Source: JAZKHT01 sp040385245
GTDB taxonomy: Bacteria > Pseudomonadota > Alphaproteobacteria > Rhodobacterales > Rhodobacteraceae
Assembly: GCA_040385245.1 (NCBI GenBank)
Contig: JAZKHT010000001.1
Coordinates: 1-64,000, forward strand
DNA: 64,000 bases
Direction: 5' to 3'
Part shown: positions 43,928-51,880 of the stretch, one piece after another
How positions within the stretch are numbered: position 1 is the first letter of the stretch
Layout: each line of letters opens with the position of its first letter
Position numbers and translations under genes: made by a program
The notes under the pieces: model-generated
What the model was told of the DNA's origin: nothing
The model's input: the letters and a program-made list of their open reading frames with translations, nothing else
Database searches by the model: none

Positions 43928-43958
43928 TGTGATCACAGCAGGAAAATCCGTGATCACA
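43928..43958. promoter_or_regulatory. Paired TGTGATCACA palindromes upstream of sdhC
   Basis: TGTGATCACA at 43928-43937 and CGTGATCACA at 43949-43958, centres 21 bp apart, matching the pair at 36802-36832 upstream of sucC in sequence and spacing. The first copy begins 5 bp after the preceding gene's stop codon. The likely common regulator is not identified. Confidence 0.75.
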
Positions 43959-43976
43959 AACGGGAAAAATACGTGC

Positions 43977-43990
43977 GGTTAGCGCGAACA
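43977..43990. promoter_or_regulatory. LacI-type operator-like element upstream of sdhC
   Basis: GGTTAGCGCGAACA, two mismatches from TGTTAGCGCTAACA, 18 bp downstream of the paired palindromes and 126 bp before the sdhC ATG. It matches the element at 36843-36856 near sucC at 11 of 14 positions. Confidence 0.5.
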
Positions 43991-44116
43991 TGCGGCACCT
44001 GCGGCGACTGCGCGCGTGACACGCCGGTAAAAAACGCTATTTGAAGGGCAAGAAAATCAAAAGCGCGCCCCGCGCCCACCGGACCCGAGGGCAAGCCAGC
44101 GACGAAGGGAAGCGCC

Positions 44117-44500
44117 ATGGCCGATGTGAAGCGGGTTGAACGACCCCTCTCTCCGCACCTGCAGATATACCGCCCGCAACTGACCGCTATCACCTCGATC
44201 CTGACGCGGATCACCGGCAACGGGCTGATCGTCGGGGTCATCCTTGCGGTCTGGTGGCTGCTGGCCGCCGCCACATCGCCCGAATACTTTGCGGTGGCCG
44301 ATGCGGTGGTGACATCGTGGTTCGGCAAGCTGGTGTTCACCGCGTCGCTTTGGGCGGTGTGGTATCACTATCTGGCGGGGTTGCGGCACCTGTATTGGGA
44401 TGCGGGAAACGGGCTGGACATCCCGACGGCGGAAAAGCTGGGCTGGGGTGTCATCATCGGGTCGGTCGTCCTGACGATCCTGACCATCATCATTGTCTAG
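44117..44500 (+). CDS. sdhC: Succinate dehydrogenase cytochrome b556 subunit
   Basis: 127 residues, three membrane helices. RPLSPHLQIYRPQLTAITSILTRITGNGL is the SdhC signature; the haem-ligand His is probably in YHYLAGLRHLYWDAGNGL. It anchors complex II and binds haem b and ubiquinone. ATG at 44117 has GAAGGGAAG upstream. It is the first gene of the sdhCDA-x-sdhB operon. Confidence 0.95.
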   Translation: MADVKRVERPLSPHLQIYRPQLTAITSILTRITGNGLIVGVILAVWWLLAAATSPEYFAVADAVVTSWFGKLVFTASLWAVWYHYLAGLRHLYWDAGNGLDIPTAEKLGWGVIIGSVVLTILTIIIV

Positions 44501-44510
44501 GGGTTCGCAC

Positions 44511-44882
44511 ATGCGTTATCTGACCGACCGCAAGCGCGCCGTGGGAAAAGGCTCTGCGCATTCCGGGACCGAGCATCACTGGTCCATGCAGGTGTCATCT
44601 GCCGCTCTGGCCTTTCTGGTGCCGGTTTGGCTGTATGTCTTCGGCTCTGCCCTTGGGCAAGCGCAGGACGTGGTTCTGGCCACCTTCGCGCGCCCGTTTC
44701 CGGCGATCCTGACAGGGCTGGTGCTGGTCGTGTCGATGCGCCACTTCGCCAAGGGTGCGACCATGATGATCGAGGATTACGCCAAAGGCACGACGCGCAA
44801 GATGCTGATCATCTTTGCTGTCTCGCTGGCTTCGGTGATTGCCGCGACGGGGCTGTTCGCCCTTGTCCGCATCGCGATGTGA
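44511..44882 (+). CDS. sdhD: Succinate dehydrogenase membrane anchor subunit
   Basis: 123 residues with three membrane helices. MRYLTDRKRAVGKGSAHSGTEHHW is the usual alphaproteobacterial SdhD start, and SMRHFAKGATMMIEDYAKGTTRKMLIIF the second-helix region. ATG at 44511 follows AGGGG; a GTG- or ATG-extended reading from 44493 overlaps sdhC. Confidence 0.94.
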   Translation: MRYLTDRKRAVGKGSAHSGTEHHWSMQVSSAALAFLVPVWLYVFGSALGQAQDVVLATFARPFPAILTGLVLVVSMRHFAKGATMMIEDYAKGTTRKMLIIFAVSLASVIAATGLFALVRIAM

Positions 44883-44892
44883 AGGAACAGAC

Positions 44893-46695
44893 ATGACCGC
44901 CTATCCGTACGAGACGCATGATTACGACGTGGTCGTGGTGGGGGCTGGCGGTGCCGGTCTGCGCGCGACGCTGGGCATGGCCGAACAAGGCCTGCGCACC
45001 GCCTGCGTCACCAAGGTATTCCCGACCCGCAGCCATACGGTCGCCGCACAGGGCGGCATTGCCGCATCGCTGGGCAACATGGGCCCCGACAGCTGGCAAT
45101 GGCACATGTATGACACCGTCAAGGGGTCAGACTGGCTGGGCGACACCGACGCGATGGAGTATCTGGCGCGCGAGGCACCAAAGGCGGTGTACGAGCTTGA
45201 ACATTACGGCGTGCCGTTTTCCCGCACCGAACAGGGCAAGATCTACCAGCGTCCCTTTGGCGGCCACACCACGGAATACGGCGAAGGCCCGCCCGTGCAA
45301 CGCACCTGCGCTGCCGCCGACCGCACGGGCCACGCCATCCTGCACACGCTGTACGGCCAAAGCCTGAAGCATAACGCCGAATTCTATATCGAATATTTCG
45401 CGCTTGATCTGATCATCACCGACGGGCGCTGCACCGGCGTCGTCGCGTGGAAACTGGACGATGGCACGATCCATGTGTTCCGCGCCAAGATGGTTGTCTT
45501 GGCAACGGGTGGCTATGGCCGCGCCTATTTCAGCGCGACATCGGCCCACACCTGCACCGGCGACGGCGGCGGGATGGTGGCGCGCGCCGGTCTGCCATTG
45601 CAGGACATGGAGTTCGTGCAATTCCACCCGACGGGCATCTACGGATCAGGCTGTCTGATCACCGAAGGCGCGCGCGGCGAGGGCGGCTATCTGACCAACT
45701 CGAACGGCGAGCGGTTCATGGAACGCTATGCACCGACCTACAAGGATCTGGCGTCGCGTGACGTGGTCAGCCGCTGCATGACGATTGAAATCCGCGAAGG
45801 CCGGGGCGTGGGCCCGACCAAGGACCACATCCATCTGCACCTGAACCACCTGCCGAAAGAGACGCTCGACCTGCGCTTGCCCGGTATCTCTGAAAGCGCG
45901 CGCATCTTTGCGGGCGTTGATCTGACCAAAGAACCGATCCCGGTTTTGCCGACCGTGCATTACAACATGGGCGGCATTCCCACCAATTATTGGGGCGAGG
46001 TGTTAAACCCACAGCCCGGCAATCCCGACGCGGTTTTCCCCGGCCTGATGGCTGTGGGCGAGGCGGGGTGTGCGTCGGTTCACGGGGCGAACCGACTGGG
46101 ATCGAACAGCCTGATCGACCTTGTGGTGTTTGGCCGCGCCGCAGCCATCCGCGCGGGCGAGGTGGTGAACCCGCGCGAGTCGCTTGCCCCCCTGAACACC
46201 GCCGAGGTGGACCGCGCCCTGTCGCGCTTTGACGACACGCGCACGGCCAGCGGGGCCATCCCGACCGCCGACCTTCGGCTTGAAATGCAAAAGACCATGC
46301 AGTCGGATGCTGCCGTGTTCCGCACCGACAAGACGCTGGCCGAAGGCGTGGAAAAGATGGTCGCCATTGCGGGCAAGATGGCCGACATCAAGGTCACCGA
46401 CCGCAGCATGGTCTGGAACAGCGACTTGATGGAAACGCTGGAATTGCAGAACCTTATGCCCAACGCGCTTGCCACCATCGTCGCCGCCGAGGCGCGCAAG
46501 GAATCCCGTGGCGCCCACGCGCACGAGGATTACCCGAACCGCGACGATGTGAACTGGCGCGTCCACAGCCTTGCCACGGTTGATGGGGCCAAGGTCACGC
46601 TGTCCAGCCGCCCAGTCCATCTGGACCCGCTGACCACGGCGGATCAGGGCGGGATCGACCTGAAAAAGATCGCGCCCAAGGCACGCGTCTACTGA
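44893..46695 (+). CDS. sdhA: Succinate dehydrogenase flavoprotein subunit
   Basis: 600 residues. The FAD fold is VVVVGAGGAGLRATLGMAEQG; the covalent FAD His is in FPTRSHTVAAQGGIAASLGN; catalytic residues include the HPTGIYG and GYLTNSNGERFMERYAP regions and PTVHYNMGGIPTN. It oxidises succinate to fumarate. AAGGA upstream of ATG 44893. Its stop overlaps the FkbM gene start by one base (TGATG). Confidence 0.97.
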   Translation: MTAYPYETHDYDVVVVGAGGAGLRATLGMAEQGLRTACVTKVFPTRSHTVAAQGGIAASLGNMGPDSWQWHMYDTVKGSDWLGDTDAMEYLAREAPKAVYELEHYGVPFSRTEQGKIYQRPFGGHTTEYGEGPPVQRTCAAADRTGHAILHTLYGQSLKHNAEFYIEYFALDLIITDGRCTGVVAWKLDDGTIHVFRAKMVVLATGGYGRAYFSATSAHTCTGDGGGMVARAGLPLQDMEFVQFHPTGIYGSGCLITEGARGEGGYLTNSNGERFMERYAPTYKDLASRDVVSRCMTIEIREGRGVGPTKDHIHLHLNHLPKETLDLRLPGISESARIFAGVDLTKEPIPVLPTVHYNMGGIPTNYWGEVLNPQPGNPDAVFPGLMAVGEAGCASVHGANRLGSNSLIDLVVFGRAAAIRAGEVVNPRESLAPLNTAEVDRALSRFDDTRTASGAIPTADLRLEMQKTMQSDAAVFRTDKTLAEGVEKMVAIAGKMADIKVTDRSMVWNSDLMETLELQNLMPNALATIVAAEARKESRGAHAHEDYPNRDDVNWRVHSLATVDGAKVTLSSRPVHLDPLTTADQGGIDLKKIAPKARVY

Positions 46696-47465
46696 TGTTG
46701 TCAGCGGGGAGACCGGACGTGGGGGACAGGATCTCTTTCACGCATCGCAAAAGGACGTTCCACGTCCCGCGTCCGGCATCCGCCGACTATATCATCGGGC
46801 AGATCGAGCGGCGGGGCAGCTTTTACGAACGTCAGTTGCTGGTGGCGCTGGCCGCACGGGTGGGGCAGGGCACTGTCGCGCTTGATTGCGGGGCAAACAT
46901 CGGCAATCACGCGCTGTTCTTTGCAGGCGTTATGGGCCTTTCGGTCCATGCCTTCGAACCCGTCGCGCGCAATGCCGACCTGTTGGCGCAGACCGTGGCG
47001 ATGAATGGCCTGGGCGACCGGGTGCGCATCGTGCCAACCGCGCTGAGCGACAGGGTGGCCATGGTGGCCATGTCCACGCCGGATGCGGGCAATCCCGGCA
47101 TGTTCCGCATCTCGGCCAGCGGCGAAGGCGTCGTGACCGATACGCTGGACGGCTACATGCTGGCGCAGGGGATTGATCCTGCCGCTCTGGCGCTCATCAA
47201 GATCGATGTCGAAGGGCACGAGGCGCAGGTGCTGCGCGGGGGGCGCGCGACACTGCAACAGACGGGTGCCATCGTAACCGCCGAAATGGCCACGCTGGTG
47301 GAATACGATGCCATCCTGGAAGTGCTTGCCCCGTGCGGATATCATCCCACCGGTGTATTCTGTACCACACCGACGGTCATGTTCGAAAAGGGCGACGCGG
47401 CGTTTGCCGATGTGCGCCCCGTCATCGCCGCCTATCAGGCCAAAACCGATCGGAGGGGCGCATGA
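46695..47465 (+). CDS. FkbM family methyltransferase inside the sdh operon
   Basis: 256 residues. FkbM-type SAM fold: TVALDCGANIGNHALFFAGVMGLSVHAFEPVARNADLL covers motif I and the acidic ribose-binding residue; LIKIDVEGHEAQVLRGGRATL is the FkbM signature. Such enzymes O-methylate sugars or other small hydroxyl groups, often in polysaccharide or lipid decoration. It starts within the sdhA stop (TGATG) and ends in an ATGA overlap with a small ORF, so it is co-translated with succinate dehydrogenase. There is no obvious metabolic tie. Confidence 0.85.
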   Translation: MLSAGRPDVGDRISFTHRKRTFHVPRPASADYIIGQIERRGSFYERQLLVALAARVGQGTVALDCGANIGNHALFFAGVMGLSVHAFEPVARNADLLAQTVAMNGLGDRVRIVPTALSDRVAMVAMSTPDAGNPGMFRISASGEGVVTDTLDGYMLAQGIDPAALALIKIDVEGHEAQVLRGGRATLQQTGAIVTAEMATLVEYDAILEVLAPCGYHPTGVFCTTPTVMFEKGDAAFADVRPVIAAYQAKTDRRGA

Positions 47466-47590
47466 TCCGCACCATTGTCGGGCAGGAAAGCGCCGGTCAC
47501 GCCCCCGTGGCTTGTCGCGGGCGGGGCTTGGGTTTCATTCTGCGCAGTGACCGCACCCAGCGGACCCGTTGCAACAGGAGTGTGCCATGA
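47462..47590 (+). CDS. Possible 42-residue ORF coupled at both ends
   Basis: The ATG overlaps the FkbM stop (ATGA) and has GGAGGGG just upstream; the stop overlaps the start of the next lipoprotein gene (ATGA). The product (MIRTIVGQESAGHAPVACRG, then a basic Arg-rich tail) has no family I know. The double coupling and ribosome site argue that it is translated, perhaps only to carry ribosomes to the next gene. Confidence 0.45.
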   Translation: MIRTIVGQESAGHAPVACRGRGLGFILRSDRTQRTRCNRSVP

Positions 47591-47889
47591 CCCTGCGTCC
47601 AGGTTTCGTGATTGTCCTTGCCGCCCTTGCCGCCTGCTCGCCGCAGGACGTGGCGGATAAGGTGGGCCGCCGCACGGCGGAAACCGTGGTGCAGCCCGTG
47701 GTAGGCAATACCGCAGCGACGCAATGCATCGTGCAGAACGCGACCACCGACGAGATGCAACTTCTGGTGCGCGATGTCGGTGTCTATGCCGGATCGTCAA
47801 CCAAGGCGCTGATCGCGGGCATCATCGCGCGACCCGGCACGATGGCCTGCTTTGGCCAAAGTGGCGTGGCGGCCCCGGTGATACCATGA
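47587..47889 (+). CDS. Small lipoprotein between sdhA and sdhB (1)
   Basis: 100 residues. A lipoprotein signal MTLRPGFVIVLAALAAC with lipobox LAAC, then SPQDVADKVGRRTAETVVQPVVG and two further cysteines (QCIVQ, MACFG). ATG 47587 follows AGGAG. Coupled (ATGA) to the next lipoprotein gene. Small lipoproteins at this place in sdh operons are, from memory, usual in Rhodobacteraceae; function unknown. Confidence 0.75.
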   Translation: MTLRPGFVIVLAALAACSPQDVADKVGRRTAETVVQPVVGNTAATQCIVQNATTDEMQLLVRDVGVYAGSSTKALIAGIIARPGTMACFGQSGVAAPVIP

Positions 47890-48176
47890 TGATCCGTCTG
47901 GCCCCCCTGTTGCTGCTTGTCGCCTGCGGCCCGATCCCGGTGGACCGTGCCGAAGATCAATGCTTTGAACGCGCGCGCCTTGCCGCCGCCCCCCGCGGCG
48001 AGATCGGACTTGGCGTCGGCTCTGGCGGGCGCACGGCGGGGTCGATCGAGGTGAACATCACCTCGGACTATCTGATGGGGCGCGACCCTTCGGCGGTTTA
48101 TGACGCCTGCGTTTATCAGAAATCCGGCCAGCCCCCCAGCCGGCCCCTTTATACCCGCCCCGACTGGAAGGGATGA
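47886..48176 (+). CDS. Small lipoprotein between sdhA and sdhB (2)
   Basis: 96 residues. Signal MMIRLAPLLLLVAC with the lipidated Cys about residue 14, then GPIPVDRAEDQCFERARLAAAP, a glycine-rich stretch (GEIGLGVGSGGRTAGSIEV) and DPSAVYDACVYQKSGQPP. Two ATGs are adjacent (47886, 47889); the first gives the ATGA overlap. It ends 3 bp before sdhB. Function unknown. Confidence 0.75.
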   Translation: MMIRLAPLLLLVACGPIPVDRAEDQCFERARLAAAPRGEIGLGVGSGGRTAGSIEVNITSDYLMGRDPSAVYDACVYQKSGQPPSRPLYTRPDWKG

Positions 48177-48179
48177 CCC

Positions 48180-48956
48180 ATGGTCCAATTCACGCTGCCC
48201 AAAAACTCCAAGATTCGCACCGGCAAGACCTGGCCAAAGCCTGACGGCAAGAACGTGCGCAAGTTCCAGATTTACCGCTGGAACCCGGATGATGGCGAAA
48301 ACCCACGGGTGGACACCTATTTCGTCGACATGGATACCTGCGGCCCAATGGTTCTGGACGCGCTGATCAAGATCAAGAACGAGATTGATCCAACCCTGAC
48401 GTTCCGACGGTCCTGTCGCGAAGGAATTTGCGGGTCCTGTGCGATGAACATCGACGGCATCAACACGCTGGCCTGCATCTATGGTCTGGACGAGGTGAAG
48501 GGCGACGTGAAGATCTATCCCCTGCCGCATATGGCGGTGGTCAAGGATCTGATCCCCGACCTGACCCATTTCTACGCCCAGCACGCCAGCATCATGCCCT
48601 GGCTGGAAACCAAGACCAACACCCCGGCCAAGGAATGGCGCCAGTCGATCGAAGACCGCGAAAAGCTGGACGGTCTGTATGAATGCGTCATGTGCGCCTG
48701 CTGTTCGACGTCCTGCCCCAGCTATTGGTGGAACTCGGACCGCTATCTTGGCCCGGCGGCGCTGTTGCACGCCTATCGCTGGATCATCGACAGCCGGGAC
48801 GAGGCGACGCCCGAACGGCTGGATGCACTGGAAGACCCGTTCAAGCTGTACCGTTGCCACACCATCATGAACTGCGCCAAGACCTGCCCAAAGGGGCTGA
48901 ACCCGGCCAAGGCGATTGCCCAGATCAAGCACATGATGGTCGACCGGGTGGTGTGA
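48180..48956 (+). CDS. sdhB: Succinate dehydrogenase iron-sulfur subunit
   Basis: 258 residues with all three clusters: 2Fe-2S (CREGICGSC...C), 4Fe-4S (CVMCACCSTSC) and 3Fe-4S (CHTIMNCAKTCPKGLNP). It passes electrons from FAD to ubiquinone. ATG at 48180 has GGAAGGG upstream. It is the last gene of the operon, followed by a terminator. Confidence 0.97.
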   Translation: MVQFTLPKNSKIRTGKTWPKPDGKNVRKFQIYRWNPDDGENPRVDTYFVDMDTCGPMVLDALIKIKNEIDPTLTFRRSCREGICGSCAMNIDGINTLACIYGLDEVKGDVKIYPLPHMAVVKDLIPDLTHFYAQHASIMPWLETKTNTPAKEWRQSIEDREKLDGLYECVMCACCSTSCPSYWWNSDRYLGPAALLHAYRWIIDSRDEATPERLDALEDPFKLYRCHTIMNCAKTCPKGLNPAKAIAQIKHMMVDRVV

Positions 48957-48972
48957 TCCGCAACCCCGACCC

Positions 48973-49000
48973 AAGGCGCGCCCACCGTGGCGCGCCTTTT
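48973..49000 (+). terminator. Rho-independent terminator of the sdh operon
   Basis: AAGGCGCGCC / GGCGCGCCTT with a six-base loop and TTTT, 16 bp after the sdhB stop. Confidence 0.9.
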
Positions 49001-49032
49001 GCGTTGCGGGGTGGTGTGATAAGCCATGATCC

Positions 49033-49275
49033 ATGCCTGTCCTTCTTCTTCTCCTTCTTCTGTCGGTCCTGCTGTATCTGTGGATCACGCGGCGCAATTC
49101 TACCCTGACGCGGGCCTGTCGGTGGCGGCTGGACCGCAGCCTTGGGCCAACGTCATACCGGTGCGTGGCCTGCGGTGCGCTGTGCGATCCGGGGCCGAAC
49201 AAACGCCCCAACCATTGCCTGCGCCCCACAGACCGATACTCTGCCCCAAAGCCCGGAGAGAGTGATGAAACCTGA
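49033..49275 (+). CDS. Small membrane protein with a Cys cluster
   Basis: 80 residues: an N-terminal hydrophobic helix (MPVLLLLLLLSVLLYLWIT), a basic stretch and YRCVACGALCDPGPNKRPNHC, a C-x2-C-x3-C...C arrangement that could bind a metal. It overlaps the start of the DUF1989 gene by 11 bp, which supports real translation. I do not recognise the family. Confidence 0.6.
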   Translation: MPVLLLLLLLSVLLYLWITRRNSTLTRACRWRLDRSLGPTSYRCVACGALCDPGPNKRPNHCLRPTDRYSAPKPGESDET

Positions 49276-50128
49276 CCACCCCGCCCATGCCGCCCCTGTC
49301 GATGCCTCCGCGCGCAAGGCGGTCCGTCCGGTGATCTGCTATCCTGTTGACGGGTTGCCGCAGGTCGATCTGGCCTCCTATCTGGCGGCGCGACAGGGAT
49401 GGCACAAGGTGGCCGAGGTTGTGGTGCCTGCCCGAGATGCCCGCTGCTTTCCCGTTGCGGCGGGCCAGTTCTTCCGCATCACGTCCGTTGACGGGCCGCA
49501 GGTGGGCGATCTGAACCTGTGGGCGGCGCATGATCTGACGCAGCGGTTCTATTCCGGCAAGACGCGGGCGCTGCATGGCACGCATCTGTCGACGGGGGAC
49601 CGGATGTGGTCATCCTTCCCGACCCTGCGCCCGATGGCCACGATCACCGAAGACACGCTGGATTGGTACGGCTTTGACGCTTTTGGCGGGTCGGTGCATG
49701 ACGTGATCGGCACGCGCTGCGATCCCTATACGCACAACCTTCTGTCGCAGGGCGGGCAGTATCACCACTGTTGTCATTCCAACCTGACCCGCGCCTTGGC
49801 CGATGCGACGGGTCTGCCGCTTCTGCAGGCCGAGGCGCATGTGCATGACGTGCTGAACGTCTTCATGTGCACGGGGTTCACCCGCGATACCGGGCAGTAT
49901 TTCATGAAGGCCAGCCCCGTGCGCCCCGGCGATTTCATTGAATTCTTCGCCGAGATCGATCTGCTGGGGGGCCTGTCGGCCTGCCCCGGCGGGGATTGTT
50001 CGGCAGAACATTCATCTGACGTTGCCGCCTGCCACCCTCTGCTGGTCGAGGTGTTTCAACCCCCCGCCCCCCCCACGGGCTGGATTTCGCCCCCCGTCAA
50101 CGGCTATGATCGCAGCCACGGGCGTTAG
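49265..50128 (+). CDS. DUF1989 family (urea carboxylase-associated) protein
   Basis: 287 residues, one DUF1989 domain. VPARDARCFPVAAGQFFRITSVDGPQVGDLNLWAAHD, FYSGKTRALHGTHLSTGDRMWSSFPTLRPMATI, and the conserved histidine/cysteine block GTRCDPYTHNLLSQGGQYHHCCHSNLTRAL are family hallmarks. Relatives occur beside urea carboxylase and allophanate hydrolase genes or in guanidine/allantoin-type degradation, but no such genes are here, so the function is open. ATG 49265 follows GGAGAG. Confidence 0.82.
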   Translation: MKPDHPAHAAPVDASARKAVRPVICYPVDGLPQVDLASYLAARQGWHKVAEVVVPARDARCFPVAAGQFFRITSVDGPQVGDLNLWAAHDLTQRFYSGKTRALHGTHLSTGDRMWSSFPTLRPMATITEDTLDWYGFDAFGGSVHDVIGTRCDPYTHNLLSQGGQYHHCCHSNLTRALADATGLPLLQAEAHVHDVLNVFMCTGFTRDTGQYFMKASPVRPGDFIEFFAEIDLLGGLSACPGGDCSAEHSSDVAACHPLLVEVFQPPAPPTGWISPPVNGYDRSHGR

Positions 50129-51108
50129 CAGTACCGTTCCACCGTGCTTGCCTGCTCTAACCCGTAGCGGTCGCCATAGGCCCAGCCTGCGGGCAACAGC
50201 CGTGCCAGATCGGCGCGGTCTGTGTCCGACAGCGTGATATCGGCAGCGGCGACCCAATCGGACAGATGGTCCGCCGTGCGGGTGCCGGGAATGGGGATCA
50301 GGTGGTCGCCTTGCGCCAGCACCCAAGCCAGCGCCAGCGCGGGTGGCGAAAGTCCCCGGTCGTGCGCAAAGGCGCGAAAATCGTCGACCTTCGCGCGATT
50401 CAGCGTCCAGTCCGTGCCCTGAAAGCGCGGAATGGTCCGCCGGAAATCGCCCGCCGCAAAGGTGCCGGGATCCAGCGGATCACGCCCGAACGCCCCGCGT
50501 GCCAGCGGCGAAAAGGGCACGAACGTCGTGCCCAGTTCGGCGCAGGTCTGGATCAACCCCAGTTCGGGCAGGCGGGACCACAGCGAATATTCATTCTGCA
50601 CCGCCATGCAGGGCCGCACCGCATGGGCGCGGCGCAATGTGCCGGGGGCGACCTCTGACAGGCCATAGCCGCCGATCTTGCCCTCGTCCATCAGTAGCGA
50701 CAGGGTTTCCACCACCTCTTCCACCGGGCGATCCGCCTCGCGCCGGTGGATGTAGAACAAGGCGACGTGATCGGTGCCAAGCCGTTTCAGCGATGCGTCC
50801 AGTTCCGCGCGCAAATAGGCGTCGGAATTGTCAAACCGGCGCGCGACCCCTGTCACGATGCCCGCCTTCGTGGCGATATGGGGGTGCGCCTTGCGGGTGC
50901 GGACCCATTCCCCGATCACTGTTTCGGACACGCCCGCGCCATAGATATTGGCCACGTCCAGAAAGTCGATCCCGTGGTCGCGCGCGGCGTCCAGACAGCG
51001 CAGCGATACGTCCAGCGTGGTGGGGCCGAACATGCCACCAAAGCTCATGCAGCCCAGACCGATGGCCGAAACCATGGGACCACCGTTGCCAAGGGCGCGC
51101 CGCTTCAT
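50125..51108 (-). CDS. Aldo/keto reductase
   Basis: 327 residues, TIM-barrel AKR. The catalytic Asp and Tyr are in FLDVANIYGAGVSETVIGEW; the Lys in HIATKAGIV; the expected His in VALFYIHRREADRPVEE. The NADPH-binding end is IPIPGTRTADHLSDWVAA. The start at 51108 is chosen because it opens MKRRALGNGGPMVSAIGLGCMSFGG; it overlaps deoD by 4 bp. Its end converges on the DUF1989 gene with a 4-bp overlap. Substrate unknown. Confidence 0.88.
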   Translation of the reverse strand: MKRRALGNGGPMVSAIGLGCMSFGGMFGPTTLDVSLRCLDAARDHGIDFLDVANIYGAGVSETVIGEWVRTRKAHPHIATKAGIVTGVARRFDNSDAYLRAELDASLKRLGTDHVALFYIHRREADRPVEEVVETLSLLMDEGKIGGYGLSEVAPGTLRRAHAVRPCMAVQNEYSLWSRLPELGLIQTCAELGTTFVPFSPLARGAFGRDPLDPGTFAAGDFRRTIPRFQGTDWTLNRAKVDDFRAFAHDRGLSPPALALAWVLAQGDHLIPIPGTRTADHLSDWVAAADITLSDTDRADLARLLPAGWAYGDRYGLEQASTVERYC

Positions 51109-51809
51109 GCGAAGGCCGCCTGCAAGGCGATTTCCACCATCGCGCCAAAACTGCGCTCTCGCTGGTCGGCGGGCAGGGCATCGCCGGACAAGATGTGATC
51201 GCTGATCGTCAGCACGGCCAGCGCCCTGCGGCCATAGCGGGCGGCCAGGGTGTACAGTTCTGCCGCTTCCATCTCGACGCACAGGGTGCCGTGGCGCTGC
51301 AATTCGCGGGAATGATCTTCGCGTTCGTCATAGAAGGTATCCGATGAATAGATGCCTCCGACATGGGTGGGGATGCCTTGCGCAACCGCGATGCGGTACG
51401 CGGCGGACAGCAACCCGAAATCGGCAACCGGCGCAAAGTGAAGTTCACGGAAGATGCTGCGCGACGGGCTGCCGCAGGTGGTGGCTGCTTGCGCCAGCAC
51501 GACATCGCGCACCTTGACGTGGTCCTGCAAAGCCCCGGCCGATCCAATGCGGATCAGGGTTTGCGCACCATAATCGCGGATCAGTTCGTTGGCATAGATC
51601 GACAGCGACGGCATCCCCATGCCCGACCCGTGGATCGTGACCGGGTGCCCCTGCCATGTGCCGGTATAGCCCAGCATCCCGCGCACTTCGTTCACCAGAA
51701 CCGGGTTTTCAAGATAGGTTTCGGCCGCCCAACGGGCGCGATAGGGGTCGCCCGGCAAAAGGACGGTTTCGGCGATTTGCCCCGGTTTCGCGCCGATGTG
51801 AAATGTCAT
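51105..51809 (-). CDS. deoD: Purine-nucleoside phosphorylase, DeoD type
   Basis: 234 residues, the hexameric DeoD form. MTFHIGAKPGQIAETVLLPGDPYRARWAAE carries the phosphate-binding GDP motif; GSGMGMPSLSIYANELI and LCVEMEAAELYTLAARYG carry ribose/base contacts; SDHILSGDALPADQRERSF has the catalytic Asp. It releases purine bases and (deoxy)ribose 1-phosphate. ATG 51809 has GGAGGG six bases upstream. Functionally it links to deoC and ade elsewhere in the window. Confidence 0.94.
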   Translation of the reverse strand: MTFHIGAKPGQIAETVLLPGDPYRARWAAETYLENPVLVNEVRGMLGYTGTWQGHPVTIHGSGMGMPSLSIYANELIRDYGAQTLIRIGSAGALQDHVKVRDVVLAQAATTCGSPSRSIFRELHFAPVADFGLLSAAYRIAVAQGIPTHVGGIYSSDTFYDEREDHSRELQRHGTLCVEMEAAELYTLAARYGRRALAVLTISDHILSGDALPADQRERSFGAMVEIALQAAFA

Positions 51810-51880
51810 TAAGAACCCTCCGATTTCGCGGAAGGCTATGACAGGTGTAGGCTGGGGGAAAGCCCCCGCGCGCGGCGGCC

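Noticed and set aside
43990..44019. Nine-residue Arg-rich leader-like ORF (MRHLRRLRA) ahead of sdhC
   Set aside because: No ribosome site, and very short frames of this kind are common by chance in GC-rich DNA.
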